From Nocardia africana NBRC 100379 (GTDB lineage Bacteria > Actinomycetota > Actinomycetes > Mycobacteriales > Mycobacteriaceae): a stretch of 64,000 nt of DNA. This document shows, in pieces, positions 48,559-58,900 of this stretch. The notes under the pieces were generated by a model, which did not search any database, had not been told where the DNA came from, and was given only the letters and a program-made list of their open reading frames with translations. The stretch lies in assembly GCF_001612635.1 (NCBI RefSeq), contig NZ_BDAV01000012.1, positions 186,001 to 250,000 on the forward strand, read 5' to 3'. Position 1 is the stretch's first letter, and every line of letters begins with the position of its first letter. The position numbers and the translations under genes were made by a program.

Positions 48559-50523
48559 GTGCGCGTACTAGTCCGGCAGGTCGGGGGCGGGCTCGGGGAG
48601 GCTGTCGTCGGGGCGGTGGTCGCCGCGCTGGTGGCGGCGATCGGGCTGACGGCGATGTCGGCGGTGCAGTGGCCGGCGTTCAACTCCTCCAATGTGACTC
48701 GGGCGCTGACCACCGTCGGGCAGGCGGGAGCGGCGCTGCTGCTGGTGCTCGCCATCGTGCTGATCCGGTTGCGCCGGTGGCCGTGGGTGGCGAAAGTGCT
48801 CTCCTGGGCGGGTATTTCCGCCTTCGTCACGGTGACGCTGGGAATGCCGCTCGCGGCGACCAAGCTGTATCTGTTCGGCATTTCGGTGGATCAGGAATTT
48901 CGCACCGAATATCTGACGCGACTCACCGATACCGCCGCGCTGCACGATATGACCTACGCCGATATTCCGGCCTACTACCCCGCCGGCTGGTTCTGGATCG
49001 GCGGACGTGTCGCGAATCTGCTCGGCCTGGCCGGGTGGGAGACGTTCAAACCGTATGCGATCGTGTCGCTGGCGGTGGCGTCGGTGCTGGCACTCGTGTT
49101 GTGGTCCAAGCTGATTCGCTGGGATTGGGCGGTCGCGGTCGCGGCGACCACCACCGCGGTGATGGTGGCGTTCGCCTCGCCCGAGGCCTACAGCGCCGTG
49201 CTGGTGATCCTGTTCGCACCGGCGATGGTGCTGGCGTGGGGGGCGCTGTATCGGCCCGACGAGTTCGGGGCGGCGGCGAGATCGGCCGGCGCCCCGCGCA
49301 CCGCGGGCGGCTGGGGCGCGGCGATCGGGGCGGGCGCGTTCCTCGGACTCTCGGCGATGTTCTACACGCTGTTCTTCGTGGTCGCGGTCTTCACCGTCGT
49401 CCTGATGGGCCTCGTCGCCTGGGCGACCCTGTGGTGGCAGCAGCGCGAGATCGCGGTGCATCAGCCGCGCGCTCCGCGGCTCGGCGTCTTCCGCCTGCTG
49501 TGGCCGATCCTGCTGCGTTTGCTCGTGATGGGCATGATTGCCGCGATCCTGGCCTTGGTCGTCTGGGGCCCGTATCTGGCGAAGGTGCTGACCGGGCATC
49601 TGCCGGAATCCAACACCGCCCTGCACTACCTGCCGGAATCCGGTTCGCGGCTCGCGTTCCCGATGTTCGACTTCTCCGAGCCGCTGCTCGGTGCCCTCTG
49701 CCTGCTCGGCACCCTGTGGCTGGTGGTGCGGGCGGCGAGTTCACGACGAGCTCAGGCACTCGGCATCTCGGTGGTCGCGATCTATCTGTGGTCGCTGGCC
49801 TCCATGCTGGTCACGGCGGCCGGAACCACCGGGCTGGCGTTCCGGTTGGAGCCGATCCTGCAGGTGCTGCTGGCCGCGGCGGGAGCGTTCGGTTTCGTCG
49901 AGGGCTCGCGAGCGATCTACCAGGCGATCGACGAACCGCGACGGTTCCGGGCGGCGACCGCGGCGGTCGCGGTCCTGGGTGCGCTCGCCTTCACGCAGAG
50001 CATTCCCGGCATCCTGAATGCCGAGATCACCACCGCCTACACCGACACCGACGGCACCGGGGCGCGGGCGGACAAGCGCAGCCCCTCGGCGGTGTCGCAT
50101 TACGGCCGAATCGATCAGGTCCTCACCGAGCAGACCGGGCGGCCGCGCGATCAGACGGTGGTCCTGACCGCCGACACCAGCTTCCTGTCCTACTACCCGT
50201 ACTTCGGTTTCCAGGCGCTGACCTCGCATTACGCCAACCCGCTCGCCGATTTCCCGGCCCGGGCCGCCGAGATCAAGCGGTGGAGCGAGCTGAAATCACC
50301 GGCCGAGTTGATCGACGCGCTGAACCACTCTCCGTGGCGCGCGCCGGACGCCTTCCTGTTCCGCCGCAGCGGCGAGAACTACACCCTGCGGCTGGCCGAG
50401 GACGTCTATCCGAACGATCCCAACGTGCGCCGCTACACGGTCGAATTCCCCCGGACACTCTTCGCCGATCCGCATTTCCGGATCACCGATATCGGGCCGT
50501 TCACCCTGGTTGTGCGTTCCTGA
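48559..50523 (+). CDS. aftA: galactan 5-O-arabinofuranosyltransferase AftA
   Basis: A GT-C membrane enzyme of 654 residues that places the first arabinofuranose on galactan with DPA as donor. There are about 11 membrane spans in the first 470 residues; the first large loop carries LFGISVDQEFRTEYLTRLTDTAALHDMTYADIPAYYPAGWFWIGGR, typical of AftA. The C-terminal 180 residues form an extracytoplasmic domain (ADKRSPSAVSHYGRIDQVLTEQTGR...). Start GTG 48559 has GGAGG upstream. It follows dprE1-dprE2, as in mycobacteria. Confidence 0.94.
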   Translation: MRVLVRQVGGGLGEAVVGAVVAALVAAIGLTAMSAVQWPAFNSSNVTRALTTVGQAGAALLLVLAIVLIRLRRWPWVAKVLSWAGISAFVTVTLGMPLAATKLYLFGISVDQEFRTEYLTRLTDTAALHDMTYADIPAYYPAGWFWIGGRVANLLGLAGWETFKPYAIVSLAVASVLALVLWSKLIRWDWAVAVAATTTAVMVAFASPEAYSAVLVILFAPAMVLAWGALYRPDEFGAAARSAGAPRTAGGWGAAIGAGAFLGLSAMFYTLFFVVAVFTVVLMGLVAWATLWWQQREIAVHQPRAPRLGVFRLLWPILLRLLVMGMIAAILALVVWGPYLAKVLTGHLPESNTALHYLPESGSRLAFPMFDFSEPLLGALCLLGTLWLVVRAASSRRAQALGISVVAIYLWSLASMLVTAAGTTGLAFRLEPILQVLLAAAGAFGFVEGSRAIYQAIDEPRRFRAATAAVAVLGALAFTQSIPGILNAEITTAYTDTDGTGARADKRSPSAVSHYGRIDQVLTEQTGRPRDQTVVLTADTSFLSYYPYFGFQALTSHYANPLADFPARAAEIKRWSELKSPAELIDALNHSPWRAPDAFLFRRSGENYTLRLAEDVYPNDPNVRRYTVEFPRTLFADPHFRITDIGPFTLVVRS

Positions 50524-50529
50524 CTCCCC

Positions 50530-50569
50530 TGTGGATAACGCTGTGGATTTTCCCCGTTCCTGTGGATAA
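50530..50569. promoter_or_regulatory. cluster of DnaA-box sequences between aftA and the next gene
   Basis: Two perfect DnaA-box sequences TGTGGATAA (reverse of TTATCCACA) lie at 50530-50538 and 50561-50569, and a weaker copy TGTGGATTT lies at 50542-50550, all in the same orientation within 40 bp. They begin 7 bp after the aftA stop. There is no dnaA, dnaN or AT-rich unwinding region nearby, so this is not oriC; DnaA titration or DnaA-controlled expression of the downstream gene is possible. Confidence 0.6.
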
Positions 50570-50647
50570 ACAGGCTTGACCCGGCCCTGCTTCATTCCCG
50601 ATGGGTACGGTGGGTGGCTGATTGTCGGCCGAAGGAGTGTTTGACCA

Positions 50648-52549
50648 GTGGTGCAGGGCGGGCCAGCGGTTCCGGGCGAGTCAGAGCGTCCGGGGGTGAG
50701 CGCGGCCGTCCTGTCCGAGGGGCCTGAGCTGCGCACATCCGCGGATCCGAGACTCGCGGATAGAGCCTCCCGGCGTGCGCGGCTGCTCGACCGGCTCCTC
50801 GCGTTCCGCGCGGATCTTGTGGTCGCGGCGCTCTATCTCGCCGGCGCCGCCTATGTACTGTCCGGGCAGTGGCGCGACACCGCACACGGATACCTGGTGA
50901 AGAGCGGCCAGGACCAGTCGATGTGGGAGTGGTTCTTCGCCGAGACCGCGCACGCGGTGATCCATCTGCACAATCCGCTGGGCACGAATCTGCAGAATTA
51001 TCCCGACGGCGTGAACATGATGGCCAATACCGCCATGTTCGGGGTCGGGATCCCGTTGACGCCGGTGACCGTGCTGTTCGGCCCGACCGTCACCTTCGCG
51101 CTCGTGCTCACCCTGGGCCTGGCCGGAACCGGTTTCGCCTGGTATTGGCTGTTCTCCCGGGAGTTGGTGCGGTCCCGTTCCGCCGCCGCGCTGGGTGGCG
51201 CATTCTGCGGCTTCGCGCCCGCGATGATCTCGCACGCCAACGCGCACCCCAATTTCGTCGGTCTGGCGATCCTGCCGGGACTCGCGATGATCGTCATCCG
51301 GATGGCGCGCCGGGCCGCGTCCGGCGACACGGTGAGCCGGGCGCGGCGGGTGCGGGAGGCCGTGCTGCTCGCGGTTCTGGTCGCACTTCAGATCGCGCTC
51401 GGCGAGGAGCCGCTACTGATCTTCGCCCTGGGCTTCGGCCTGTTCGCCCTCGTCTACTACCTGCACGAACCTCGGACCGGGCTGCGGGTGGCGCGGGCCG
51501 TGGCGCCGACCCTGGTGCTGGCCGCGGTGATCACGGTGGCCGCTACGGCGATTCCGCTGTGGTGGCAGTTCTTCGGACCGCAGAGCTACCGGTCCATCGA
51601 TCACGGGCCGATGGCCAACGACCTGGAGTCGCTGATCGAATTTCCCTCACAATCGCTGGGCGGCGCCTTCGCCCCGGGCAAGATCCCGGCGATCAATCCG
51701 ACCGAGGAGAATGCCTTCTTCGGCTGGCCGTTGCTGACCCTGACCGCTGTGACGGCGGTCTGGCTGTGGCGCGCGCGCCATCGCGAGTATCGGGCGATTC
51801 GCGCGGCCACCACGGTGATCGTGGTCTTCAGCATCCTGTCGCTGGGCGTATCGCTGCGAATCGGCAGGTCCGATACCGGAATCACCCTTCCGTGGCACTG
51901 GCTCGACCAGGTGCCGCTGCTGAACACCGTGCTGGAGACCCGCTTCACCATGGCCGCGATTCCAGCGCTCGCGACGATCCTGGTGCTGGGCACGCAGCGC
52001 ATCCTCGAATACGGCCGCACCGGCACGAAGGATCTGCGGCCGGGGATCTGGTTCAGCGCCGTCGCGCTGGCGCTGGTCCCGCTGGTACCGACCGTGCTGC
52101 CGGTGACCCATCGCGATCCGACGCCGCGATTCTTCACCGACGGCACGGTCGACCGCTATGTCGGCGACGGCTCGGTGGTGATCGCGCCGCCGCCGACCCG
52201 GCTCGACGCCCAGCCGCTGAGCTGGCAGGTCGACGCCCATTTCCGCTTCCCGCTCGCGGGCGGCTACTTCGTCGGGCCGACGGCCGAGAAGAAGGGCCGT
52301 TACGGTCCCGACGATCGGCCGACCGCGACGCTGTTGATGCGGGCGCAGAAGACGGATCGGATCCAGCCGGTCGATTCCCGCGCGCGGGCGCGAGCGCTGG
52401 CCGATCTCGACTACTGGCATGCCGACGTGGTGGTACTGCCGCCGACCGAACACGGCGGCGTGATCCGCGCGACCCTGGACCAGTTGCTCGGCGTCCCCGG
52501 GCAGGTGGTCGACGGAGTCGTCGTCTGGGATGTGCGCGCACTGCGTTGA
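50648..52549 (+). CDS. polytopic GT-C-like membrane glycosyltransferase, unnamed
   Basis: The 633-residue protein has about 10 membrane helices in residues 55-460 and a final soluble domain of about 170 residues. The first loop carries GQDQSMWEWFFAETAHAVIHLHNPLGTNLQNYPDGVNMMANT, with acidic residues as in polyprenyl-P-sugar-using GT-C enzymes. It lies between aftA and the emb genes, where mycobacteria have nothing, so a role in arabinan or lipoarabinomannan decoration is plausible. No precise family is recognised. The start is GTG 50648 (a second GTG follows immediately). Confidence 0.8.
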   Translation: MVQGGPAVPGESERPGVSAAVLSEGPELRTSADPRLADRASRRARLLDRLLAFRADLVVAALYLAGAAYVLSGQWRDTAHGYLVKSGQDQSMWEWFFAETAHAVIHLHNPLGTNLQNYPDGVNMMANTAMFGVGIPLTPVTVLFGPTVTFALVLTLGLAGTGFAWYWLFSRELVRSRSAAALGGAFCGFAPAMISHANAHPNFVGLAILPGLAMIVIRMARRAASGDTVSRARRVREAVLLAVLVALQIALGEEPLLIFALGFGLFALVYYLHEPRTGLRVARAVAPTLVLAAVITVAATAIPLWWQFFGPQSYRSIDHGPMANDLESLIEFPSQSLGGAFAPGKIPAINPTEENAFFGWPLLTLTAVTAVWLWRARHREYRAIRAATTVIVVFSILSLGVSLRIGRSDTGITLPWHWLDQVPLLNTVLETRFTMAAIPALATILVLGTQRILEYGRTGTKDLRPGIWFSAVALALVPLVPTVLPVTHRDPTPRFFTDGTVDRYVGDGSVVIAPPPTRLDAQPLSWQVDAHFRFPLAGGYFVGPTAEKKGRYGPDDRPTATLLMRAQKTDRIQPVDSRARARALADLDYWHADVVVLPPTEHGGVIRATLDQLLGVPGQVVDGVVVWDVRALR

Positions 52550-52623
52550 TTCGCGCGACGGCAGATTCGTGTGACGCGCTGCCACCTCCGGGCCCCGTCG
52601 CCCCGGTCGCTTAGCATCGCTGG

Positions 52624-55600
52624 GTGCGCGCAGACTCTCCAGCGTTTCCCCGCATCCGCGTGATCGCCCTTCTCTCCGGGGTGATCGCCGTCGCCCTCGC
52701 GGTGCTCACACCGCTGCTGCCGGTGCGGGAGGACCGGGCGAGCCTGGATTGGCCGCAGCCGCAATCGGTCCCGGTGAACGCGCCGCTGGTGTCGTACGTG
52801 CCGCTCGCCGTCGACGCCTCGCTGCCGTGCGGCGCGCTGCGCGAACTGCCCAGCGGCACGGTCTTGTCCACCGTGCCCGCCGACGCGCCCAATGCCTCCG
52901 CGAAGGGTCTCATCGCCAAGATCGCCGACGAGCCGGGTGGGCGCACACTCTCGGTGCGGCTGCGCGATATCCCGTTGCTGTCGGCATCGCTGGCCGAGGT
53001 GGGCCACTGCGCGCGCTTCGTCGTCACCTCCACCGCGCAGGCCACGACGGCCGAATTCACCGGCGTCACACGGCAGGACGGCACACCGTTCACCAATACC
53101 GTCGGCGGCGATGTGCGGCCCCAGATCGTCGGCGTCTTCACCGATCTGACTCGGGAGCAGCTCGGTGACGCCCATCTGCACGCCGCCATCGACTCGCGCT
53201 TCTCGTCGACACCGAGCCCGCTGAAGCTGGCCGCGATCATCGGCGCGGTCGTCTTCACCGTCATCGCGCTGATCTGCCTGCATCTGATCGATACCGCCGA
53301 CGGGCGACGGCCGCGCCGCTTCCTGCCGGCGCACTGGTGGCGGGTCACCGTCGCGGATGTGGTGGTGCTGGGCACCCTGGTGGTCTGGCACATCATCGGC
53401 GCCAACACCTCCGACGACGGCTACATCCTGAATATGGCTCGGGCGTCGAAACATTCGGGCTATATGGCCAACTACTACCGCTGGTTCGGAGTGGCCGAGG
53501 CGCCCTTCGGCTGGCCGTACGAGGTGCTGGCCTGGATGACCCGGGTCAGCGACGCCGGCTGGTGGATGCGGCTGCCGGCACTGCTGGCCGGTGTGCTGTG
53601 CTGGCTGGTGATCAGCCGGGAAGTGCTGCCGCGCCTGGGTTCTCGCGTCCGCCGCGACACCGTGGCGCTGTGGACGGCGGGGCTGGTGTTCCTGGTCGCC
53701 TGGCTGCCCTACGACAACGGCCTGCGCCCGGAACCGCTGATCGCCCTGGGCGCGCTGCTGACCTGGTGCTCGATCGAACGCTCGATCGCGACCAAACGCC
53801 TGCTGCCCGCCGCGGTCGCGGTGTTGATCGCCGCGTTCTCGCTCGCCGCCGGGCCCACCGGCCTCATCGGCATCGCCGCCCTGGTCGCCGGCTCGCGACC
53901 GGTTCTGCAGCACATCATTTCCCGCGCTCGCGGCGGCGGTTCGGCCGGTGCGGCGGTCCTGCGGTACGGTGCGTTGCTCGCGCCGGGCGCGGCCGCCGGA
54001 GCGCTGGTCCTGGTGGTGGTCTTCGCCGATCAGACCCTGGCCTCGGTGATGGAGGCGACCCGGGTCCGCAAGGTCATCGGGCCGAATGTGGCCTGGTTCG
54101 ACGAGCGGACCCGCTGGGATTCGCTGCTGATGCTGGCCCCGGACGGCTCGCTGGCCCGCCGGTTCGGCATTCTCGGGATGCTGCTGTGCCTGCTGGTGTG
54201 CGTCCTGGTCATGTTGCGCAAGAACGGCCGGATCCCGGGCACCTCGAAGGGGCCCTCGGCCCGCATCCTCGGCATCGTGTTCATGTCGCTGCTGCTGATG
54301 ATGTTCACTCCGACGAAATGGACCCACCACTTCGGTGTGTATGCCGGATTGGCTGGCTCACTCGCGGCGCTGACCGCGGTCGCGGTGGGTATCAACGGGA
54401 TTCGCGCCCGCTACAACCGCTCGCTGTTCGCGGCCGCGGTGTTCTTCCTGCTGGCGATCACGTTCACCGGATCCAACGGCTGGTGGTACGTCTCCAGTTA
54501 CGGTGTGCCGTGGTACGACAAGGCGCCACTGATCGCGGGTAAAGGGCTCTCGACACTGTTCCTCGGACTCGCGGTGCTGAGCCTGCTGCTGGCGGCCTAT
54601 CAGTACTACCGCGAGCCGTATCGAAAGAGCGAGGGCCGCGGGCGGTTCGACACCTGGGCGGTGCAACCGCTGACGATCGCGGCCGCGGTGATGGTGCTGT
54701 TCGAGGTCGCCTCCCTCGGCAAGGGCGCGATCACGCAATATCCGGCCTACTCCATCGCGAAGTCGAATATCCGTGCCCTGGGCGGCCATACCTGCTCCCT
54801 GGCCGACGCGGTCCTCACCGAAACCGATACCGCCGATTCCCTGCTGCAGCCCTACTCCGGTTCCGCGGCGGACGCGCTCGGCGCCGACAGTGTGGGCTTC
54901 GACCCGAACGGTGTGGCCAAGGATCTGACCGCCGACGCCGAGGAGACGACCACCGGCGGCGCGAATTCGGTCAACACCGATTCCGCCAACAAGACCACCC
55001 ACACCACCACCGCGGGCACCGGCGGCGGCACCACGCAGCAGGCGGGCGTGAACGGCAGTACCGTCGCACTGCCGTTCGGACTGGACCCGGCCCGCACCCC
55101 GGTGATGGGCAGCTACACCACCGGGACCAAACAGCAGGCGCATCTGACCTCGGGCTGGTACCGGATGGATCTGCCCGGCGCCCGCCAGGACCCGGACCGC
55201 AAGGTCCTGGTGGTCACCGCGGCCGGACGAATCAAATCGGTGAACGCCGACGGCGTGGTCACCTACGGGCAGGATCTGCGCGTCGACTTCGGCGACCGGG
55301 CCGCCGACGGCACCGTGCGGCCGCTGGGCTCGTTCGTTCCGCTGGATATCGGGGGCGGCCCGTCGTGGCGGAATATGCGGGTGCCGCTGGACCGCATTCC
55401 GGACGGGACCAACGCGGTGCGGATCGTGGCGGTCGCCAACGACCTGACGCCGAAGCAGTGGCTCGCGGTCACACCGCCCCGACTGCCGAAGCTCGCCACC
55501 CTCGACTCGGTGGTCGGACACACCGATCCGGTCCTCGAGGATTGGCACGTCGGCCTGGCCTTCCCCTGCCAGCGCCCGTTCGACCACAAGGACGGCGTGG

Positions 55601-55875
55601 CCGAGGTGCCGAAGTGGCGCATCCTGCCGGACCGGGTCGGTTCGGACGCCTCCAACGCCTGGCAGGACGATATCGGCGGCGGTCCACTGGGCTGGACGGG
55701 GTTGCTGCTGTCGGCCCAGACCATTCCCGCCTATCTGAACGACGACTGGGGCCGGGACTGGGGTTCGCTGGAACGGTTCACGCCCTATGTTCCGGAGGCG
55801 CGCCAGGCCGATGTCGGGGTGACGGTCGAGACGCGCTGGGGCTGGGCCAAGGATGCGCCCATCAAAGTGAAATAG
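52624..55875 (+). CDS. Emb arabinosyltransferase, EmbB/EmbC-type
   Basis: A 1083-residue GT53 enzyme with an N-terminal membrane anchor and carbohydrate-binding domain, 13-15 membrane helices and a C-terminal extracytoplasmic carbohydrate-binding module. The donor-binding loop IIGANTSDDGYILNMARASKHSGYMANYYRWFGVAEAPFGW has the catalytic Asp pair and the Met equivalent to the EmbB Met306 ethambutol site. VSDAGWWMRLPALL is closer to EmbB/EmbC than EmbA. It extends arabinan with DPA. The start is GTG 52624. A second emb follows 50 bp later. Confidence 0.92.
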   Translation: MRADSPAFPRIRVIALLSGVIAVALAVLTPLLPVREDRASLDWPQPQSVPVNAPLVSYVPLAVDASLPCGALRELPSGTVLSTVPADAPNASAKGLIAKIADEPGGRTLSVRLRDIPLLSASLAEVGHCARFVVTSTAQATTAEFTGVTRQDGTPFTNTVGGDVRPQIVGVFTDLTREQLGDAHLHAAIDSRFSSTPSPLKLAAIIGAVVFTVIALICLHLIDTADGRRPRRFLPAHWWRVTVADVVVLGTLVVWHIIGANTSDDGYILNMARASKHSGYMANYYRWFGVAEAPFGWPYEVLAWMTRVSDAGWWMRLPALLAGVLCWLVISREVLPRLGSRVRRDTVALWTAGLVFLVAWLPYDNGLRPEPLIALGALLTWCSIERSIATKRLLPAAVAVLIAAFSLAAGPTGLIGIAALVAGSRPVLQHIISRARGGGSAGAAVLRYGALLAPGAAAGALVLVVVFADQTLASVMEATRVRKVIGPNVAWFDERTRWDSLLMLAPDGSLARRFGILGMLLCLLVCVLVMLRKNGRIPGTSKGPSARILGIVFMSLLLMMFTPTKWTHHFGVYAGLAGSLAALTAVAVGINGIRARYNRSLFAAAVFFLLAITFTGSNGWWYVSSYGVPWYDKAPLIAGKGLSTLFLGLAVLSLLLAAYQYYREPYRKSEGRGRFDTWAVQPLTIAAAVMVLFEVASLGKGAITQYPAYSIAKSNIRALGGHTCSLADAVLTETDTADSLLQPYSGSAADALGADSVGFDPNGVAKDLTADAEETTTGGANSVNTDSANKTTHTTTAGTGGGTTQQAGVNGSTVALPFGLDPARTPVMGSYTTGTKQQAHLTSGWYRMDLPGARQDPDRKVLVVTAAGRIKSVNADGVVTYGQDLRVDFGDRAADGTVRPLGSFVPLDIGGGPSWRNMRVPLDRIPDGTNAVRIVAVANDLTPKQWLAVTPPRLPKLATLDSVVGHTDPVLEDWHVGLAFPCQRPFDHKDGVAEVPKWRILPDRVGSDASNAWQDDIGGGPLGWTGLLLSAQTIPAYLNDDWGRDWGSLERFTPYVPEARQADVGVTVETRWGWAKDAPIKVK

Positions 55876-55925
55876 CGGGGCGTGAACACGGTCACTCTCA
55901 GTGTGGGCAGATAACATCACCATCC

Positions 55926-58900
55926 GTGCCCGACGCCGCAACAGCTGTCTTGACCAAACCGGCGGTCACCGAACTACCGGTGACCTCGCGCGATTTCCGC
56001 ACCGCCCGGATGATCGCGGTGATCGCCGGCCTGCTCGGTGCGATCTTCGCGCTCGCCACCCCGTTTCTGCCGGTCCAGCAGACCACCGCCGAGGTGAACT
56101 GGCCGCAGGGCGGGACCATCGGCAATGTCGAGGCGCCGCTGATGTCGCAGGTCCCGGTGGATCTGCGGGCATCGATTCCGTGTTCGACGGTGGCACAGCT
56201 GCCCCAGGGCGGCATGCTGCTCAACACCGCGCCGCCGCAGGGCGACCGGGCCGCGCTCGAGGGCATGTTCGTGCGTGTCACCAGCGATTCGGTCGATGTG
56301 GTCGACCGCAACGCGATCGTCGCCTCCGCGAAGCGCGGCGAACTCGACGGCTGCACCGCGATCACCATCACCTCGGATATCGACCGGACCTACGCCCACT
56401 TCGAGGGCCTGACCAAACAGGTCGAACGGCCCGCCGCCGGCGGTGGCACCGAAACGGTGACCGTGCCGGTGGACGGCGCCCTGCAGGGTGATCTGCGGCC
56501 GCAGGTGGTCGGCGTGTTCTCGGATCTGAAGGGTGCGGCGCCGGCCGGGCTGTCGTTCCACATGACCGTCGATTCCCGCTTCTCCTCGTCGCCGACCGTG
56601 ATCAAACTGGTCGCGATGCTCGCCGCGGTGCTGTGCACACTCATCGCGCTGGCCGCGCTCGGCCGCCTCGACACCAGCGACGGCCGTGGCCACCGCCGCT
56701 TCTTCCCCGCGCACTGGCTGAAGCCGACCTGGGCCGACGGCGCGGTCCTGGGCATCCTGCTGGTGTGGCACTTCATCGGCGCCAACACCTCCGACGACGG
56801 CTACATCCTCACGATGGTGCGGGTGGCGCCGCACGCCGGTTATCTGGCCAACTATTTCCGCTGGTACGGCGTGCCGGAGGCGCCGTTCGGCTGGTACTAC
56901 GACGTCATCCAGGTCTTCGCGCAGGTCTCCACGGCCAGCCCGTGGGTGCGCATCCCCGCGCTGGTGTGCGGAATTCTGTGCTGGATGGTGATCAGCCGCG
57001 AGGTGGTGCCGCGACTGGGCCGCAGCGTGCGGACCTCGAAGGTCGCGCTGTGGACCGGCGGGCTGGTGTTCCTCGCCTTCTGGCTGCCCTATGACAACGG
57101 ACTGCGCTCGGAGCCGATCGTCGCGCTCGGTGCGCTGCTGACCTGGGTGTCCATCGAACGCGCGATCGCCACCGGACGCCTGTTGCCCGCCGCCGGCGCG
57201 GTACTGGTCGCGGCGTTCACCCTCGCCGCCGCCCCGACCGGACTGATGTGTGTGGCCGCCCTGCTCGCCGGCATCCGCCCGCTGGTGCGAATCGTGGTGC
57301 GCCGCAAGCGCGATCTGCAGGCGCGTGCCGGTAGTGGCTGGCGTGCTTCGGGATTCGTGTCCTCACTACCGTTGCTGGCGCCGATCGCGGCGGCCGGTTT
57401 CCTGGTGCTCACCGTGGTCTACAGCGACCAGACCTTCGCCGGAATCCAGGAGGCCAACCGGGTGCGCCGCCTCACCGGCCCGAACCTGGCCTGGTACGAG
57501 GACTACCTGCGCTACTACTACCTGTTCGTCCAGACCGTCGACGGCTCGGTCTCGCGCCGATTCGCCTTCATCGTGATGATCCTGTGCCTGATCACCACCG
57601 CCCTGGTGTTGTTGCGGCGCAAGCAGATTCCCGGCATCTCCAGCGGTCCGACCTGGCGGTTGATCGGGGTGGTCTGCGGAACCATCTTCTTCATGATGTT
57701 CAACCCGACCAAGTGGACCCACCACTTCGGCGCCTACGCGGGCATCGCGGGGGCGTTGGCGGCGGTGACCGCGGTCGCGGTCTCGGCGACGGCGCTGCGG
57801 TCGCGCAAGAACCGCTCGATCTTCCTGGCCGCCCTGCTGTTCGCCCTGGCGCTGTCGTTCTCCGGCACCAACGGCTACTGGTACGTGTCGAGCTACGGCG
57901 TGCCGTGGTTCGACAAGACGGTCTCCCTGCACGGCCTCCAGTCCAACACGCTGATGCTGGTGCTGTTCGGCCTCGCGCTCGCGGTGGTGGCCTGGCAGGC
58001 GCTGCGCGAGGGCTACGCCAAACCGCCGGAGAGTTCGAAAACGTCGCGCGGCAAGCGTATTCGCCGATTCGCGGCCATTCCGCTCACGCTCGTCGCCGCG
58101 GCGATGGTGTTGTTCGAGGTGCTGTCGCTGGCCAAGGGCGCGGTATCCCAGTACCCGGCCTACTCACTGGCCCGCGGCAACGTCGACGCGGTCGACGGCA
58201 ACCGCTGCGGAATCGCCGATGACGTTCTGGTCGAGTCGAATCCGAATCAGGGCCGGTTGAATCCGATCATCGATCCCGCGCATCCGCCGAAGGACAACGA
58301 TCCGCTGGCCGGTGCCGACCCGACCGGCTTCGATCCCAACGGTGTGCCGACCGATCTGAAAGCCGATGCGGTGGAGGTGAAGCCGGGCACCGGCAACACC
58401 TCCAACCAGTCGGTGGGTGCGAACTTCGCCGAGGGCCAGAACGCGGGCACCGGCGGCGGCACCACCAGAGAGGCCGGTATCAACGGTTCGACCGTCGCAC
58501 TGCCCTACGGCCTCGACCCGAAGACGACGCCGGTGATGGGCAGCTATCAGCAGGGCCTGCAGCAGCCCGCGCATCTGACCTCGAGCTGGTACGAACTGCC
58601 CGCTCGGTCGGCGGATTCACCGCTGGTGGTCATCTCCGCGGCCGGCCGCATCCTGTCGTTCGACCAGACCGGTGCGCTGCAGTACGGCCAGGACCTGAAG
58701 CTGGAGTACGGCAAACGCCAGCCCGACGGTTCGGTGAAATTCGAGGGCAGCTACGTTCCGCGCGATATCGGCCCGGCGCCGTCGTGGCGCAACCTGCGCA
58801 TTCCGCTGTCGGAGATCGCCGCGGATGCCGATGCGGTCCGGATCTCGGCCAATCGCAATGTGCTGATCGGTGACCAGTGGCTGGCGTTCACACCGCCGCG

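Noticed and set aside
50524..50647. A second replication origin at the DnaA-box cluster
   Set aside because: The region is too short, lacks an AT-rich unwinding element and dnaA/dnaN neighbours, and has only two perfect boxes.
52411..54330. A 639-residue minus-strand frame opposite the first emb gene, and similar long frames at 30788-32650, 37703-39091, 41796-43601 and 54358-55941
   Set aside because: All are shadows of well-supported genes on the other strand, with low-complexity His/Gln/Arg-rich translations.
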